Shown: positions 43,882 through 52,872, numbered from the stretch's first letter. The stretch: DNA of 64,000 nt from Rhodobacter sp. (GCA_020637595.1 JACKKE010000011.1:1-64000); one strand, 5' to 3'. Numbers and translations: made by a program. Notes: generated by a model not told the origin, from the sequence alone.

Positions 43882-44658
43882 ATGACCCTGCGCGCGCGCA
43901 TCGACACGTTCCTGAATTTGCCCCCCGTCACCAACGCGATCCTCGTGGTGATCCTGTTCAACGCCGTGGTTCTGGGGCTGGAGACCTCGGAGCCGGTGAT
44001 GGCGGCCGTTGGGCCCCTGGTCACCGCACTCGACACCGCCTGCCTCGCGGTTTTCGTCGTCGAGCTGGCGTTGAAACTGTTTGCCCGTCGGATGGCGTTC
44101 TTTCGTTCAGGGTGGAACCTTTTCGATTTCGTCATCGTCGGTATCGCGCTGGTGCCGGCGGCGCAGGGGTTCAGCGTGCTGCGAGCGCTGCGGATCCTGC
44201 GGCTGTTGCGCGTGGTGTCGGTCGCGCCGACCCTGCGACGGGTGGTCGAGGGCTTCGTTCGGGCGCTGCCCGGGATGGGGTCGGTGTTCCTGCTGATGGG
44301 CGTGATCTTCTATATCGGCGCGGTGATGGCGACCAAGCTGTTCGGTGCGGGTTTTCCTGACTGGTTCGGCGACCTCGGCCGTTCGGCCTATACCCTGTTC
44401 CAGGTGATGACGCTGGAAAGCTGGTCTATGGGCATCGTGCGCCCGGTGATGGAGGTATTCCCGCAGGCCTGGCTGTTCTTTGTGCCCTTCATCATGGTGA
44501 CGACCTTTGCGGTGGTGAACCTGCTGGTCGGCCTGATCGTGAATTCGATGCAGGAGGCGCATGATCAGGAAACCGAGGCCCGCACCGACGAATACCGCGA
44601 CGAGGTTCTGGCGCGGTTGAAGGCGATCGAGGCGCGGCTGGACCGGCGCGATGACTAG
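43882..44658 (+). CDS. Bacterial voltage-gated sodium channel (NaChBac/BacNav family)
   Basis: 258 residues, one six-helix subunit that would form a homotetramer. S4 carries arginines at R101, R104, R107 and R110 in SVLRALRILRLLRVVSVAP, the classic every-third-residue voltage sensor. The pore selectivity filter is T177-LESWSM-G184, the sodium-selective BacNav type also seen in the magnetotactic NavMs. S6 (FVPFIMVTTFAVVNLLVGLIV) leads to a charged C-terminal coiled coil (ARTDEYRDEVLARLKAIEARL). It overlaps the next gene by 8 bp, implying coupling. Confidence 0.95.
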   Translation: MTLRARIDTFLNLPPVTNAILVVILFNAVVLGLETSEPVMAAVGPLVTALDTACLAVFVVELALKLFARRMAFFRSGWNLFDFVIVGIALVPAAQGFSVLRALRILRLLRVVSVAPTLRRVVEGFVRALPGMGSVFLLMGVIFYIGAVMATKLFGAGFPDWFGDLGRSAYTLFQVMTLESWSMGIVRPVMEVFPQAWLFFVPFIMVTTFAVVNLLVGLIVNSMQEAHDQETEARTDEYRDEVLARLKAIEARLDRRDD

Positions 44659-45367
44659 GTTGCTGGCCCTGGCGCTGGTGGTGCTGGGCACCGCGGCCGG
44701 GGCGCAGGCGATTACCGGCGTGCGTTTTGCCGAGCCGACCGGGCGCTATGGTCATCACCCGATGGGTCCGTCGGTCGCGAATCACGCGGCGCTGGTGCTG
44801 GCCCTGTCGGACAGCACTGAACGATGGGTCCGCCTGCCGCATTCCCGCGTGTTCGAAGACAACGCCGCGCGGGTTCTCGACGTCACCGGCGACGGTCTGC
44901 CCGAGGTTCTGGTGGTCGAGAGCGATCTGGCGCTGGGCGCTCGGCTGTCGGTTTACGGAGCTGAGGGGCTGGTGGCCGCCTCGCCCTTTATCGGGCAGCG
45001 CAACCGCTGGATGGCGGTGGTCGGGGCCGGCGATCTGGATGACGACGGCCGGATCGAGATCGCGGTTGTCGACCGTCCGCACCTGCGCCGGGTGCTGCAG
45101 GTCTGGCGGGTCGAGGGTGCGGCGCTGGTTCTGGGGGCGGAACTGGCGGGCGTGACCAACCATCGCTTTGGCGATCCGGCAATTCGTGGTGGGTTGCGTA
45201 ATTGCGGATCCGGGGTGGAGCTGGTCGTCGCCCGCGGTGACTGGTCGGGGTTGCTGGCGGTGCGGTTGGCCGATGGCCGGCTGGTCGCCCGCAATCTCGC
45301 CGGCGGGGCCACGGCTGACGGGTTTTCGCGGGCGCTCGGCTGCGCGGATCAGCCATCGAATTCATAG
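44651..45367 (+). CDS. Exported protein with FG-GAP/VCBS-like repeats, function unknown
   Basis: 238 residues. The signal peptide MTRLLALALVVLGTAAGAQA probably cleaves after AQA. Two acidic loops, DVTGDGLPE (77-85) and GDLDDDGRIEI (127-137), match the calcium-binding loop of FG-GAP/VCBS propeller repeats. It would form a partial or oligomeric beta-propeller in the periplasm. It overlaps the sodium-channel gene by 8 bp at the start and the phosphatase gene by 19 bp, tail to tail. No catalytic site is seen. Confidence 0.8.
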   Translation: MTRLLALALVVLGTAAGAQAITGVRFAEPTGRYGHHPMGPSVANHAALVLALSDSTERWVRLPHSRVFEDNAARVLDVTGDGLPEVLVVESDLALGARLSVYGAEGLVAASPFIGQRNRWMAVVGAGDLDDDGRIEIAVVDRPHLRRVLQVWRVEGAALVLGAELAGVTNHRFGDPAIRGGLRNCGSGVELVVARGDWSGLLAVRLADGRLVARNLAGGATADGFSRALGCADQPSNS

Positions 45368-46608
45368 AGGGCGCAGCTGATGTCGTCCGGGAAATCCTCA
45401 TCCTGGTGCCAGCGCGCCAGTTCCCACATCAGCGCATCGAGGAAGGCGTTTCCGCGAAGGTCCGCCAGCCGTGAGAGGATGGCGACCAGGCCGTCATGGC
45501 CCAGCTCGATGCCCTGTGGGTCGGGGCATTCGGTGACCCCGTCGGAAACCAGCAGCAGCCGCTCGCCGGGGTTCAGCCGGGCCTCGAACCTCTCATAGCT
45601 GGCGCCGTCGATCAGCCCGACAGGCAGGCCGCCGTTGCCCAGCAGGGTGACCGTTCCGTCCCGGTGCTGGATCATCGGATGCGGATGCCCGGCCTGCACC
45701 AGCCGGATCCGGCCCGAGGGGCGATCGATTTCGGCATAGGCGAGGGTCGCATAGCGGTCGGTCTGGATTTCCGACAGCATCAGCCGGTTCATCGTCGCCG
45801 CGACCTCGGCAGGGTCGCGGCCGACCGGGCCGTTCGGCCCCTGCGCGATGGCGATGTTCTGGTCGGCCGAGGCCCCGGACAAGAGCCCCGACAGCCGGGC
45901 TGTCATCAACGCCGAGGTGACCCCGTGACCCGAGACGTCGAAGGCGTAGAACCCGCTCTGCCCCGGGGCGATATCGAAGAACCCCACCATGTCGCCGCCG
46001 ACATGGCCCGAGGGGCGCAGGATCAGGCTGATTGCCCCCTCGGTATAGCGGTGGTGGCGTTCGCGCAGCAGCGATTGCTGGAGGTTGCGGGCGTCGACCA
46101 AATCGCGGTCGAGCGCCGCATAGAGGTTGCGCAGCTTGACCAGCGTGTCGGTCAGCAGCTGGTTGTTGCCCCTGAGCACGCGCTCCATCGCCAGCACCCG
46201 TTCGCCGGCTTTGATTCGCGCGCGCAACTCGCCGGCATCGACGGGCTTGGCGAGGAAGTCATCGGCACCGACCTCGAGCCCTTCGGCAACCGCGGCCTTG
46301 TCGGATTTCGAGGTCAGCAGGATGAAGTAGACATAGCGGTCGGTCTGCACCTGCCGCAGCGCCCGGCAGAATTCGATCCCGGTCATGCCCGGCATCATCC
46401 AGTCCGACAGCACCAGGTCGATGTCGATCTGCCGGCACAGCGCCAGCGCCTCGGCCCCGGATTCGGCCTGATGGACATCGAAACTGCCGGATTTCAGCCC
46501 CGAGGCAATCAGCAGGCGTTGTGCGCGCGAATCATCGACCACAAGCACGTTGCGAATGGTCTGGTCGGTCGGGGCGGGAACGAACCGCGGGAGGTCGGCA
46601 ACGGACAC
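45349..46608 (-). CDS. Response regulator with SpoIIE-type PP2C phosphatase output
   Basis: 419 residues from GTG 46608, which has AAAGG upstream; the frame extends to a TTG at 46659. The receiver domain holds the acidic pair in VLVVDDSRAQ, phosphoacceptor D69 in VLSDWMMPGMTG and the Lys in DFLAKPVDAGEL. A coiled-coil linker (RNLYAALDRDLVDARNLQQ) leads to a PPM phosphatase domain with GGDMVGFFDI, FDVSGHGVTSALMT, LVSDGVTE and the final DDISCALYEF. Such proteins (RsbU/RsbP, HsbR types) dephosphorylate anti-sigma antagonists. A divergent Hpt protein gene is adjacent. Confidence 0.93.
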   Translation of the reverse strand: MSVADLPRFVPAPTDQTIRNVLVVDDSRAQRLLIASGLKSGSFDVHQAESGAEALALCRQIDIDLVLSDWMMPGMTGIEFCRALRQVQTDRYVYFILLTSKSDKAAVAEGLEVGADDFLAKPVDAGELRARIKAGERVLAMERVLRGNNQLLTDTLVKLRNLYAALDRDLVDARNLQQSLLRERHHRYTEGAISLILRPSGHVGGDMVGFFDIAPGQSGFYAFDVSGHGVTSALMTARLSGLLSGASADQNIAIAQGPNGPVGRDPAEVAATMNRLMLSEIQTDRYATLAYAEIDRPSGRIRLVQAGHPHPMIQHRDGTVTLLGNGGLPVGLIDGASYERFEARLNPGERLLLVSDGVTECPDPQGIELGHDGLVAILSRLADLRGNAFLDALMWELARWHQDEDFPDDISCALYEFDG

Positions 46609-46757
46609 AGGGCACCTTTGATTTGACACTGATCCGTTGTGACCGCTCCGATTTAACAAGATCTGAAACCTAGAATTGTTTCTATTTGCATTTTCGCGTT
46701 AAGGTTTTGCTCAGCAACTGGGTTCAACCTTCGATCACAAGAACACGGAGCGGGCCA
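46609..46757. promoter_or_regulatory. AT-rich divergent control region of the SpoIIE regulator and Hpt genes
   Basis: This 149-bp gap is markedly richer in A and T than its GC-rich flanks. It contains TTGACA at 46624, AGAATTGTTTCTATTTGCAT near 46673 and several promoter-like hexamers in both directions. I could not fix -35/-10 pairs with correct spacing, so only its role as a shared control region is proposed. Confidence 0.5.
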
Positions 46758-47084
46758 ATGATCGACTGGGCGCATGTGGACGAGTTACGCAATGATATGG
46801 GCGACAGCTTCGACGAAATCGTCGAGGTCTTCCTGCAAGAAGTCGAGGACGCGCTGGCGCGCCTGGATCCGGACGCCGGGGCCGAGGCGATGGCCGCCGA
46901 TCTGCATTTCCTGAAAGGGGCGGCGCTGAACCTCGGGTTTTCCGAGTTCGCCAGCCTCTGCGCCAGTGGCGAGGCCCGCGCGAACCGGGGCGAAACCGCG
47001 GGTATTGACCCCGGCAGGATCCGCCAGGCCTATACCGTGTCACGCCACGATTTCCTGGACGGTTTGCAGCGTCGTGCTGCGTAA
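46758..47084 (+). CDS. Stand-alone histidine phosphotransfer (Hpt) protein
   Basis: 108 residues forming one Hpt helical bundle. The phosphorylated H50 is in ADLHFLKGAALNLGF, matching the H-x-x-K-G-(S/A) Hpt signature. The N-terminal half (DSFDEIVEVFLQEVEDALARL) is the long acidic helix. It is divergent from the SpoIIE response regulator with 149 bp between starts, so it is likely the phosphate donor or acceptor for that receiver. No kinase gene is nearby. Confidence 0.92.
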   Translation: MIDWAHVDELRNDMGDSFDEIVEVFLQEVEDALARLDPDAGAEAMAADLHFLKGAALNLGFSEFASLCASGEARANRGETAGIDPGRIRQAYTVSRHDFLDGLQRRAA

Positions 47085-47124
47085 CCGCCGTGGGTGCAGG
47101 CAGAGGGACCGCCCGAACCGCGGA

Positions 47125-48372
47125 TCAGACCAGGAAATTGGCCAGGGTCTCGTCCTCGGTGATGTCGCGGTAATCGAAACCGGCGTCCTCCATCCGGCGG
47201 AAGAGGGCCGCGAAGCTGTCGGTCGAATTCGTCTCGATCCCGATCAGCACCGATCCAAAGTTACGGGCCGATTTCTTGAGGTATTCGAACCGCGCGATGT
47301 CGTCGTCGGGGCCGAGGATCCCCAGGAAATCGCGCAGCGCACCGGGGCGTTGCGGCAGGCGCAGGATGAAATACTTCTTCAGCCCCGAAAACCGCAGGGC
47401 GCGTTCCTTGACCTCGGGCAGGCGTTCGAAGTCGAAATTACCGCCGGAGGTGACACAGACCACGGATTTGCCGCGGATCTGGTCGGCCAGCACCGGCAGC
47501 ACATCGACCGCCAGCGCACCGGCGGGTTCCAGCACGATCCCTTCGACGTTCAGCATTTCCAGCATCGTCACGCAGATCCGGTCCTCGGGTGCCAGCAGCA
47601 CCGACGAGCGCGGGATATCCGACAACCGGGCAAAGCTGCGGGTGCCGATGCGCGCCACCGCGGCGCCGTCGACAAAGCTGTCGACCCGCGGCAGGGTCTG
47701 CGGCGCGCCGACCTTGAGCGCGGCGGTCAGGCTGGCCCCGCCGAGCGGCTCGACATAGCGAAAGTCAGAGGGGGCGTCCACCGCGCGGAAATAGCTGCGC
47801 ACGCCGGCTGCCAGACCGCCGCCGCCAACCGGCAGCACCACCATGTCGGGGGCCTGGCCCAGCTGCTCGATGATCTCGACGGCGACGCTGGCCTGCCCCT
47901 CGATCACGTCGTCATCGTCAAAGGGCGACAGGAAATGGGCCCCCTCGGCGGCGCAATAGGCCTGGGCGGCGGCAAGCGACTGGTCGAAATAGTCGCCGGT
48001 CAGCCGGATCTCGACCGCATCGCCGCCAAAGATTCGCGTCTTGTCGATCTTTTGCCGCGGGGTCGTCACCGGCATGAAGATCACCCCGCGCTTGCCGAAA
48101 TGGCGGCAGGCAAAGGCGACACCCTGGGCATGGTTGCCGGCCGAGGCGCAGACAAAGACCTCCTGGTCGGGGGTCTGGGCCAGCACCTTGCGCATGGCGT
48201 TCACCGCGCCGCGAATCTTGTAGGATCGCACCGGCGTCAGGTCTTCGCGCTTGAGCCAGATGTCGGCGCCGTAGCGCGCCGAGAGGTGCTCGTTGCGCTG
48301 CAGGGGTGTGGGCTCGAACAGGCTGCGCAGGGCCTGCGTGGCGGAACGGGCGGAATCGCGAATATCGGTCAT
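47125..48372 (-). CDS. ilvA: Threonine ammonia-lyase (threonine dehydratase), biosynthetic type
   Basis: 415 residues. This PLP enzyme converts threonine to 2-oxobutanoate, the first step of isoleucine synthesis. The PLP lysine is K52 in REDLTPVRSYKIRGA. The phosphate-binding glycine loop is VLPVGGGGLAAG. A C-terminal regulatory ACT-like domain is present (FILRLPQRPGALRDFLGILG, and FGSVLIGIETN). ATG 48372 was chosen over an upstream frame extension without similarity. It is convergent with the Hpt gene. Confidence 0.94.
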   Translation of the reverse strand: MTDIRDSARSATQALRSLFEPTPLQRNEHLSARYGADIWLKREDLTPVRSYKIRGAVNAMRKVLAQTPDQEVFVCASAGNHAQGVAFACRHFGKRGVIFMPVTTPRQKIDKTRIFGGDAVEIRLTGDYFDQSLAAAQAYCAAEGAHFLSPFDDDDVIEGQASVAVEIIEQLGQAPDMVVLPVGGGGLAAGVRSYFRAVDAPSDFRYVEPLGGASLTAALKVGAPQTLPRVDSFVDGAAVARIGTRSFARLSDIPRSSVLLAPEDRICVTMLEMLNVEGIVLEPAGALAVDVLPVLADQIRGKSVVCVTSGGNFDFERLPEVKERALRFSGLKKYFILRLPQRPGALRDFLGILGPDDDIARFEYLKKSARNFGSVLIGIETNSTDSFAALFRRMEDAGFDYRDITEDETLANFLV

Positions 48373-48495
48373 GTCACACCCATACTGCGGACAAACGCGC
48401 GGGAAAATGCGCAATTGTGCCACGGTGTCATCGCCGCCCGCTGACGGCGCGTGCGGCATGGTGTATGCAAGCCCGGATTGAACCCGGACCGGACC

Positions 48496-49626
48496 ATGCG
48501 TGCCTCTGTTCTTGCTTTGCTGCTGCTGATTGCCGCCTGCGCCGTGCGCGAACAGGCGGATTTCGTCCAGGCTCCGACGCCAGGCGCGGTCTGGCAGCCG
48601 GTGCTGGTGGCGACAACCCGCGGGCCCGACCCCGACCAGCCGATTCCCGGCTGGGACCGCAGCTATACGCTGACCTTTGGCCGCTATGTCGTGTCAATTC
48701 CGCCTGACCGAGAACCCGGCAGAATCCCGCGTCCGCGGGGCCGGATGGCCGCCGAGCCCGAGCATGATTTCATGCTGGCCGAGGCCCAGCCGTTGACCGA
48801 CGCCCAGTTCGAATCGGCGGTTCGGTCTGCCCTGTCCGAGCAATCGCCGAGCCAGCGCGAGGCGGTGATCTTTGTCCACGGGTTCAACACGGCCTTTGTC
48901 GAGGGGGTCTATCGCGCGGCGCAGCTGAAATACGACCTGGGGCTACCGGGGGCGATGCTGCACTATTCATGGCCGTCGCTGGGCGCGCCGCTGGCCTACG
49001 TCCATGACCGCGACAGCGCGCTGTTTGCCCGTGACGGGCTGGTGCAGATGCTGCACCGGGTGCGCGATGCAGGCGCGCCGCGGATCATTCTGGTTGCGCA
49101 TTCGATGGGGTCGCAGCTGGTGATGGAAGCCCTGCGCACGATGTCGCAGACTGGTGACCCGGCGATTACGGCGATCGGCGGCGTGGTGCTGATCTCGCCC
49201 GATATCGATGTCGATCTGTTCCGCCAGCAGGTTGCCGACATCCGCCAGCTGCCGACGCCGTTCCTGATCATGACCTCGCAGCGCGATCGGGTGCTGCAGC
49301 TGTCGGCACGGTTGAGCGGCGAGACGACGCGGCTGGGCAACCTTGCCGATGCCGAGCCGGTCGCCGGGCTGGGGGTGACGTTGATCGACGTCAGCGCCTT
49401 CTCGGAAGGGGCGGGGCATTTCACCGCCGCCTCGTCGCCGTCGCTGCTGCATCTGTTCGATCAGCTCGGCGCGGTGCATGCGGCGCTGGACGAAGGGTCG
49501 GACGGGTCGCTGCCGCTCTTGCCGGCGACGATCCTGACGCTGCAGAACACCACGCAGGTGATCTTGCAGCCGATGACCGAGACCCGCCCGCGGCAGATCC
49601 TGCCGACCTGGCTGCCGTTGCGCTGA
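48496..49626 (+). CDS. DUF900-type alpha/beta hydrolase lipoprotein
   Basis: 376 residues. A lipoprotein signal ends LLLLIAAC. The alpha/beta hydrolase core has VIFVHGFNTAF, LHYSWPSLGAPLAYVHDRDS and the nucleophile elbow LVAHSMGSQL (Ala-His-Ser-Met-Gly), which fits the DUF900 family of putative esterases. The catalytic His probably lies in GAGHFTAAS. The substrate is unknown. It is divergent from ilvA and converges on the Smr gene with only three bases between stops. Confidence 0.87.
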   Translation: MRASVLALLLLIAACAVREQADFVQAPTPGAVWQPVLVATTRGPDPDQPIPGWDRSYTLTFGRYVVSIPPDREPGRIPRPRGRMAAEPEHDFMLAEAQPLTDAQFESAVRSALSEQSPSQREAVIFVHGFNTAFVEGVYRAAQLKYDLGLPGAMLHYSWPSLGAPLAYVHDRDSALFARDGLVQMLHRVRDAGAPRIILVAHSMGSQLVMEALRTMSQTGDPAITAIGGVVLISPDIDVDLFRQQVADIRQLPTPFLIMTSQRDRVLQLSARLSGETTRLGNLADAEPVAGLGVTLIDVSAFSEGAGHFTAASSPSLLHLFDQLGAVHAALDEGSDGSLPLLPATILTLQNTTQVILQPMTETRPRQILPTWLPLR

Positions 49627-49629
49627 GCT

Positions 49630-50247
49630 TCAGCGGCGCTTGCGCAGATAAACGTAATAGGCGCCGCTGCCGCCGTGGCTGCGGTGCGACTCGCGCAGCT
49701 CCAGCACCATCGAGGCCAGCGGCGCACCGCGCAGCCATTGCGGAACCTCGTGCTTCAGCACGCCCGCGCGCACCGGCATCGGTGCTGCATGGTCCGGCCC
49801 CTTGGCGCGGCCCTTGCCGGTGATCACCAGCACCAGCCTGAGCCCACGCGCCTGCGCCGACAGCATGAACCCCATCAGCGCGTGATGCGCCTGGGCGACG
49901 GTCATGCCGTGAAGGTCGATGCGCGCCTCTGGCTCCAGCTTGCCGCGCATCATCCGTGTGTGAAGGTTGCGGTCCATCTGCACCGGCTGGCGCGCCAGAT
50001 GGTCGCTGACGGGCTCTGCCAGATCCAGCGCGACCCGCGGGGGTGTGGCGGGGGGGTGCGGCCGACGTTTGACAGTGGGGACCGTGGCCGGCGGCGGCGG
50101 ACCAGGAGGGCGCGGCGCGGCGGGATCGGGGACCGGCCCTTTGCGCGTGTCCGCCTCGGGCGAGGGCGAGGGCGCCAGCCGCCGCGCAGTGCGGGCGACC
50201 CGGTGCCAGAGCTCGCGCTCGTCGTCGGTGACGCGGCGGCGGGGCAT
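49630..50247 (-). CDS. Smr-domain protein (MutS2 C-terminal type DNA endonuclease-like)
   Basis: 205 residues. The N-terminal ~100 residues are basic and proline-rich. The C-terminal Smr domain has the catalytic-site markers ARIDLHGMTVAQAH and LVLVITGKGR, with the tail YVYLRKRR. Stand-alone Smr proteins nick DNA or RNA in vitro; the cellular role here is not known. It lies downstream of the Tim44-like gene on the same strand. Confidence 0.9.
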   Translation of the reverse strand: MPRRRVTDDERELWHRVARTARRLAPSPSPEADTRKGPVPDPAAPRPPGPPPPATVPTVKRRPHPPATPPRVALDLAEPVSDHLARQPVQMDRNLHTRMMRGKLEPEARIDLHGMTVAQAHHALMGFMLSAQARGLRLVLVITGKGRAKGPDHAAPMPVRAGVLKHEVPQWLRGAPLASMVLELRESHRSHGGSGAYYVYLRKRR

Positions 50248-50277
50248 CGGCGGTCCTTTCCCTGCCGTCTCTGGCGC

Positions 50278-50937
50278 TCAGTCGCCGGTGGCGACCAGCT
50301 TCCAGTTCGGGTTGTCCGTGCCCATCGCGCGGGCAAAGGTCCAGGTGTCGCGCTCCTGCTTGATGCGGTTCGCGTCGCCTTCGACGACCTTGCCCTCGGC
50401 ATCGTGCACCACCGACGTCACCTCGCCGACAAAGCGCACGGTGACTTCGGCCTCGCGGCTGTTCGTATCGAACCGCGCGCCGACCAGCTCGATCTCGCGC
50501 AGTCCGACGAAATTCGCCTCGACCTTGAGGCCCTGACGCTCGCGCATCTGCACGACCTCGTCGAAACTTTCGAACACGTCGCGCGACAGGAACGGCACCA
50601 GATCGTCGAGGTCGCCGCGCTCGAAGCCCATCAGGATCATCTCATAGGCGCCGCGGGCACCCGACAGGAACTCGCCGACGTTGAACGAGGGTTCGGCGCG
50701 CTTCATCGCCGCAAGGGCACTCGCCGCGTCCGAGCCAGCCGGAACGTGATCGGTGATGTCGTGATCCTCGCCGCCCTGGATCACCTCGAACCCGCGATTG
50801 GGTCGGGTTTCGGGGGTGGGCGCCGGTTCGGCAGGGCGTTCATAGCCGTCGCGCGTTCCCAGCACATTGCGCAGACGCAGGATCAGGAAGACGGCAATGC
50901 CGGCCAGGACGAGAAGTTGTATCACGGCGGAATCCAT
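50278..50937 (-). CDS. Tim44-like domain protein, membrane-anchored
   Basis: 219 residues. An N-terminal membrane helix (SAVIQLLVLAGIAVFLILRL) is followed by a linker and a Tim44-like/NTF2-fold domain (FLSGARGAYEMILMGFERGD, LVPFLSRDVFESFDE). Alphaproteobacterial homologues are related to mitochondrial Tim44 and are linked to protein translocation. ATG 50937 was chosen over 50973. It is divergent from fxsA, with secB two genes away, a conserved protein-export neighbourhood. Confidence 0.9.
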   Translation of the reverse strand: MDSAVIQLLVLAGIAVFLILRLRNVLGTRDGYERPAEPAPTPETRPNRGFEVIQGGEDHDITDHVPAGSDAASALAAMKRAEPSFNVGEFLSGARGAYEMILMGFERGDLDDLVPFLSRDVFESFDEVVQMRERQGLKVEANFVGLREIELVGARFDTNSREAEVTVRFVGEVTSVVHDAEGKVVEGDANRIKQERDTWTFARAMGTDNPNWKLVATGD

Positions 50938-51037
50938 TGTGTCCTCTGGGAAGGCAGGCTTGGTTTCTATCAATCGGTGCCTATGTAGGGTGCGTGAGGG
51001 CCTAAGTCCACCTCGACACTATCCAGGAGATCGTTCC

Positions 51038-51496
51038 TTGCCGCTGCTGCTTCTCTTTGTCGCTCTGCCGCTGATCGAGATCGCACTGTTCATCGCCATC
51101 GGCGCGCAGATCGGCCTTCTGGCCACGCTGGGGCTGATCGTGCTGGGTGCGCTCGCCGGTGTCAGCATCCTGCGCGGGCAGCAGGAGCGCGCGCTGGCGA
51201 TGATGCAGGGCGGGTTGCGGGTGCAGCCCGGCACCTTTCTGGCCCAGGGGGCGTTTCGCGTGCTCGCCGGGCTGTTGCTGATCCTGCCGGGGTTCCTGAC
51301 CGATGCGCTGGGTCTGTTGCTGCTGATCCCGCCGCTGCAACGCGCCCTGGTGCGCGCGCTTGCCGCCGGGGCAACGGTCACCACGACCCGTGTCTATGCC
51401 GATGGCGACACCATCGAGGGGGAATTCGAGGTTCGCGAACCCGGCCGTGACCCGGTCCATGTCTCGCGCCGCATCGAGGATCCGCGCCATCCTTGA
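51038..51496 (+). CDS. fxsA: FxsA family membrane protein
   Basis: 152 residues from TTG 51038, which has CAGGAGA seven bases upstream; no ATG fits. Two to four hydrophobic segments are seen: LLLLFVALPLIEIALFIAIG and AQIGLLATLGLIVLGALAGV, then FRVLAGLLLILPGFLTDALGLLL. This is the FxsA pattern (E. coli FxsA overproduction relieves phage T7 exclusion by F). The function in this organism is unknown. It sits between the Tim44-like and secB genes. Confidence 0.87.
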   Translation: MPLLLLFVALPLIEIALFIAIGAQIGLLATLGLIVLGALAGVSILRGQQERALAMMQGGLRVQPGTFLAQGAFRVLAGLLLILPGFLTDALGLLLLIPPLQRALVRALAAGATVTTTRVYADGDTIEGEFEVREPGRDPVHVSRRIEDPRHP

Positions 51497-51554
51497 GGCG
51501 CCCCGGCGCACCTGCTAGAAGGCGCCAGAAACCAGGGACAACCAGGAGAGTTCG

Positions 51555-52070
51555 ATGGCCGAGATTGGCAACGGGGCAGCGCCTCAGAACGGGGCGCAGC
51601 CGGGCGCGGCGCCGCAGGTGAAATTCCAGGTGCTGGCGCAGTTCATCCGCGATCTGTCGTTCGAAAACGCGGTGGTGCGCGGCGACGGCAAGATCCCGGC
51701 CGGCCAGCCCGACATCCAGGTTCAGGTCAGCCTCGACGCCAAGAAGCGCGAGAGCGATGGCCATTTCGAGGTCATCTCGAAATATCGGGTCGAGTCGAAA
51801 ATCAAGGAAACCGGCCAGACCCTGTATCTGGTCGAGCTGGAATACGGCGGTATCTTCCTGATCGAAGGTCTGCCGCAGGACCAGATGCACCCGTTCCTGC
51901 TGATCGAATGCCCGCGCATCGTGTTCCCCTTTGCCCGCCGCATCATCTCGGATGTCACGCGCGACGGCGGTTTCCCGCCGCTGAACCTCGACATGATCGA
52001 CTTCATGTCGATGTATCGTCAGCAGCTGCTGCGCCAGCAACAGCAGGGTGGTGCCGCCCCGGTCGCCTGA
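51555..52070 (+). CDS. secB: SecB export chaperone
   Basis: 171 residues. It keeps precursor proteins unfolded and passes them to SecA. Family blocks are VLAQFIRDLSFENAV, QVQVSLDAKKRE, LIECPRIVFPFARRIISDVT and the C-terminal GGFPPLNLDMIDFMSMY. ATG 51555 follows CAGGAGAG. A clear terminator follows. Confidence 0.97.
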   Translation: MAEIGNGAAPQNGAQPGAAPQVKFQVLAQFIRDLSFENAVVRGDGKIPAGQPDIQVQVSLDAKKRESDGHFEVISKYRVESKIKETGQTLYLVELEYGGIFLIEGLPQDQMHPFLLIECPRIVFPFARRIISDVTRDGGFPPLNLDMIDFMSMYRQQLLRQQQQGGAAPVA

Positions 52071-52094
52071 TCGACCACCGCGATTGCAATCAGG

Positions 52095-52119
52095 GGCCGG
52101 GCCATGCGCCCGGCCTTTT
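52095..52119 (+). terminator. Intrinsic terminator of secB
   Basis: GGCCGGGC-CATGC-GCCCGGCC forms a perfect 8-bp stem followed by TTTTG, 25 bp after the secB stop. Confidence 0.85.
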
Positions 52120-52194
52120 GCTGTCGGGAACAAGGATTTCTTAACCCTTGGCGGGCAGATTGGGGCCAATGCCTGTCCAGACGGAACCATTCCC

Positions 52195-52785
52195 GTGACC
52201 GACGCCCTGACCCTCGATCCGGATACGATTGCCGCCCGCCGCGCCCGGCTGCGCCGGGAACGTCAGGCCCGGGTCGGTATTCTGCGCAATCCGAATCAGC
52301 CGCCACGCCCGCCCGCCCGCCGTGCCCCGCTGATGGGCAAATGGCTCAACCTGCGCTCCTCGCGCCGTCCGGTCGCACCGGTGCCCGCGGTCCCGGCGCC
52401 GTCAGTTGCCACCGCCCCGCCGCGCCCTACCGTCACGCTCGGCGACGACGGGGGTGTCGCCAGCATCGACATCCAGGGACTGATGGATTCGGTCGATGCC
52501 GTCGCGGTGCCGCCGATCGCGCGCACGCCTTATGCCGCCGAATACCGCCCGGACCTTCCGCACAAGGCCCGGGCACGACAGGGCGCGTCGGTCAAACCGT
52601 CGATTCTCACGGCCGCTGCCTGGCTGGACTTCGACGACGACCCACCCGCGCCCCCCGATCCCGGCGACGTGCCTGCACCCCGGCCGACGGTTCTGCGCGC
52701 AGGGATGCGCGCCGTCGCGGCGGTGATCGGCGGTATGGCGGTTGCGATCGTGGTCCTGCTGGTGCTGTTCGGCCCGCCGGGCTGA
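52195..52785 (+). CDS. Hypothetical protein with C-terminal membrane helix
   Basis: 196 residues from GTG 52195 (no ATG fits; the Shine-Dalgarno is weak). The N-terminus is Arg-rich (RRARLRRERQAR), followed by a Pro/Ala-rich low-complexity region and one membrane helix near the end (AVAAVIGGMAVAIVVLLVLFG). It may be a tail-anchored cytoplasmic protein. Another frame is open across the same bases, so coding status is moderate. I do not recognise the family. Confidence 0.5.
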   Translation: MTDALTLDPDTIAARRARLRRERQARVGILRNPNQPPRPPARRAPLMGKWLNLRSSRRPVAPVPAVPAPSVATAPPRPTVTLGDDGGVASIDIQGLMDSVDAVAVPPIARTPYAAEYRPDLPHKARARQGASVKPSILTAAAWLDFDDDPPAPPDPGDVPAPRPTVLRAGMRAVAAVIGGMAVAIVVLLVLFGPPG

Positions 52786-52872
52786 TCCGCCCGCGCGCCG
52801 ACCTCCGCCGCGCTTTACCCCGGTCCCGGCATTCGCTATCGAACCGAGGCGGCTGAACGGGGACAAAACGAC

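Noticed and set aside
46657..46659. TTG start for the SpoIIE response regulator
   Set aside because: GTG 46608 has a better Shine-Dalgarno and gives a compact N-terminus.
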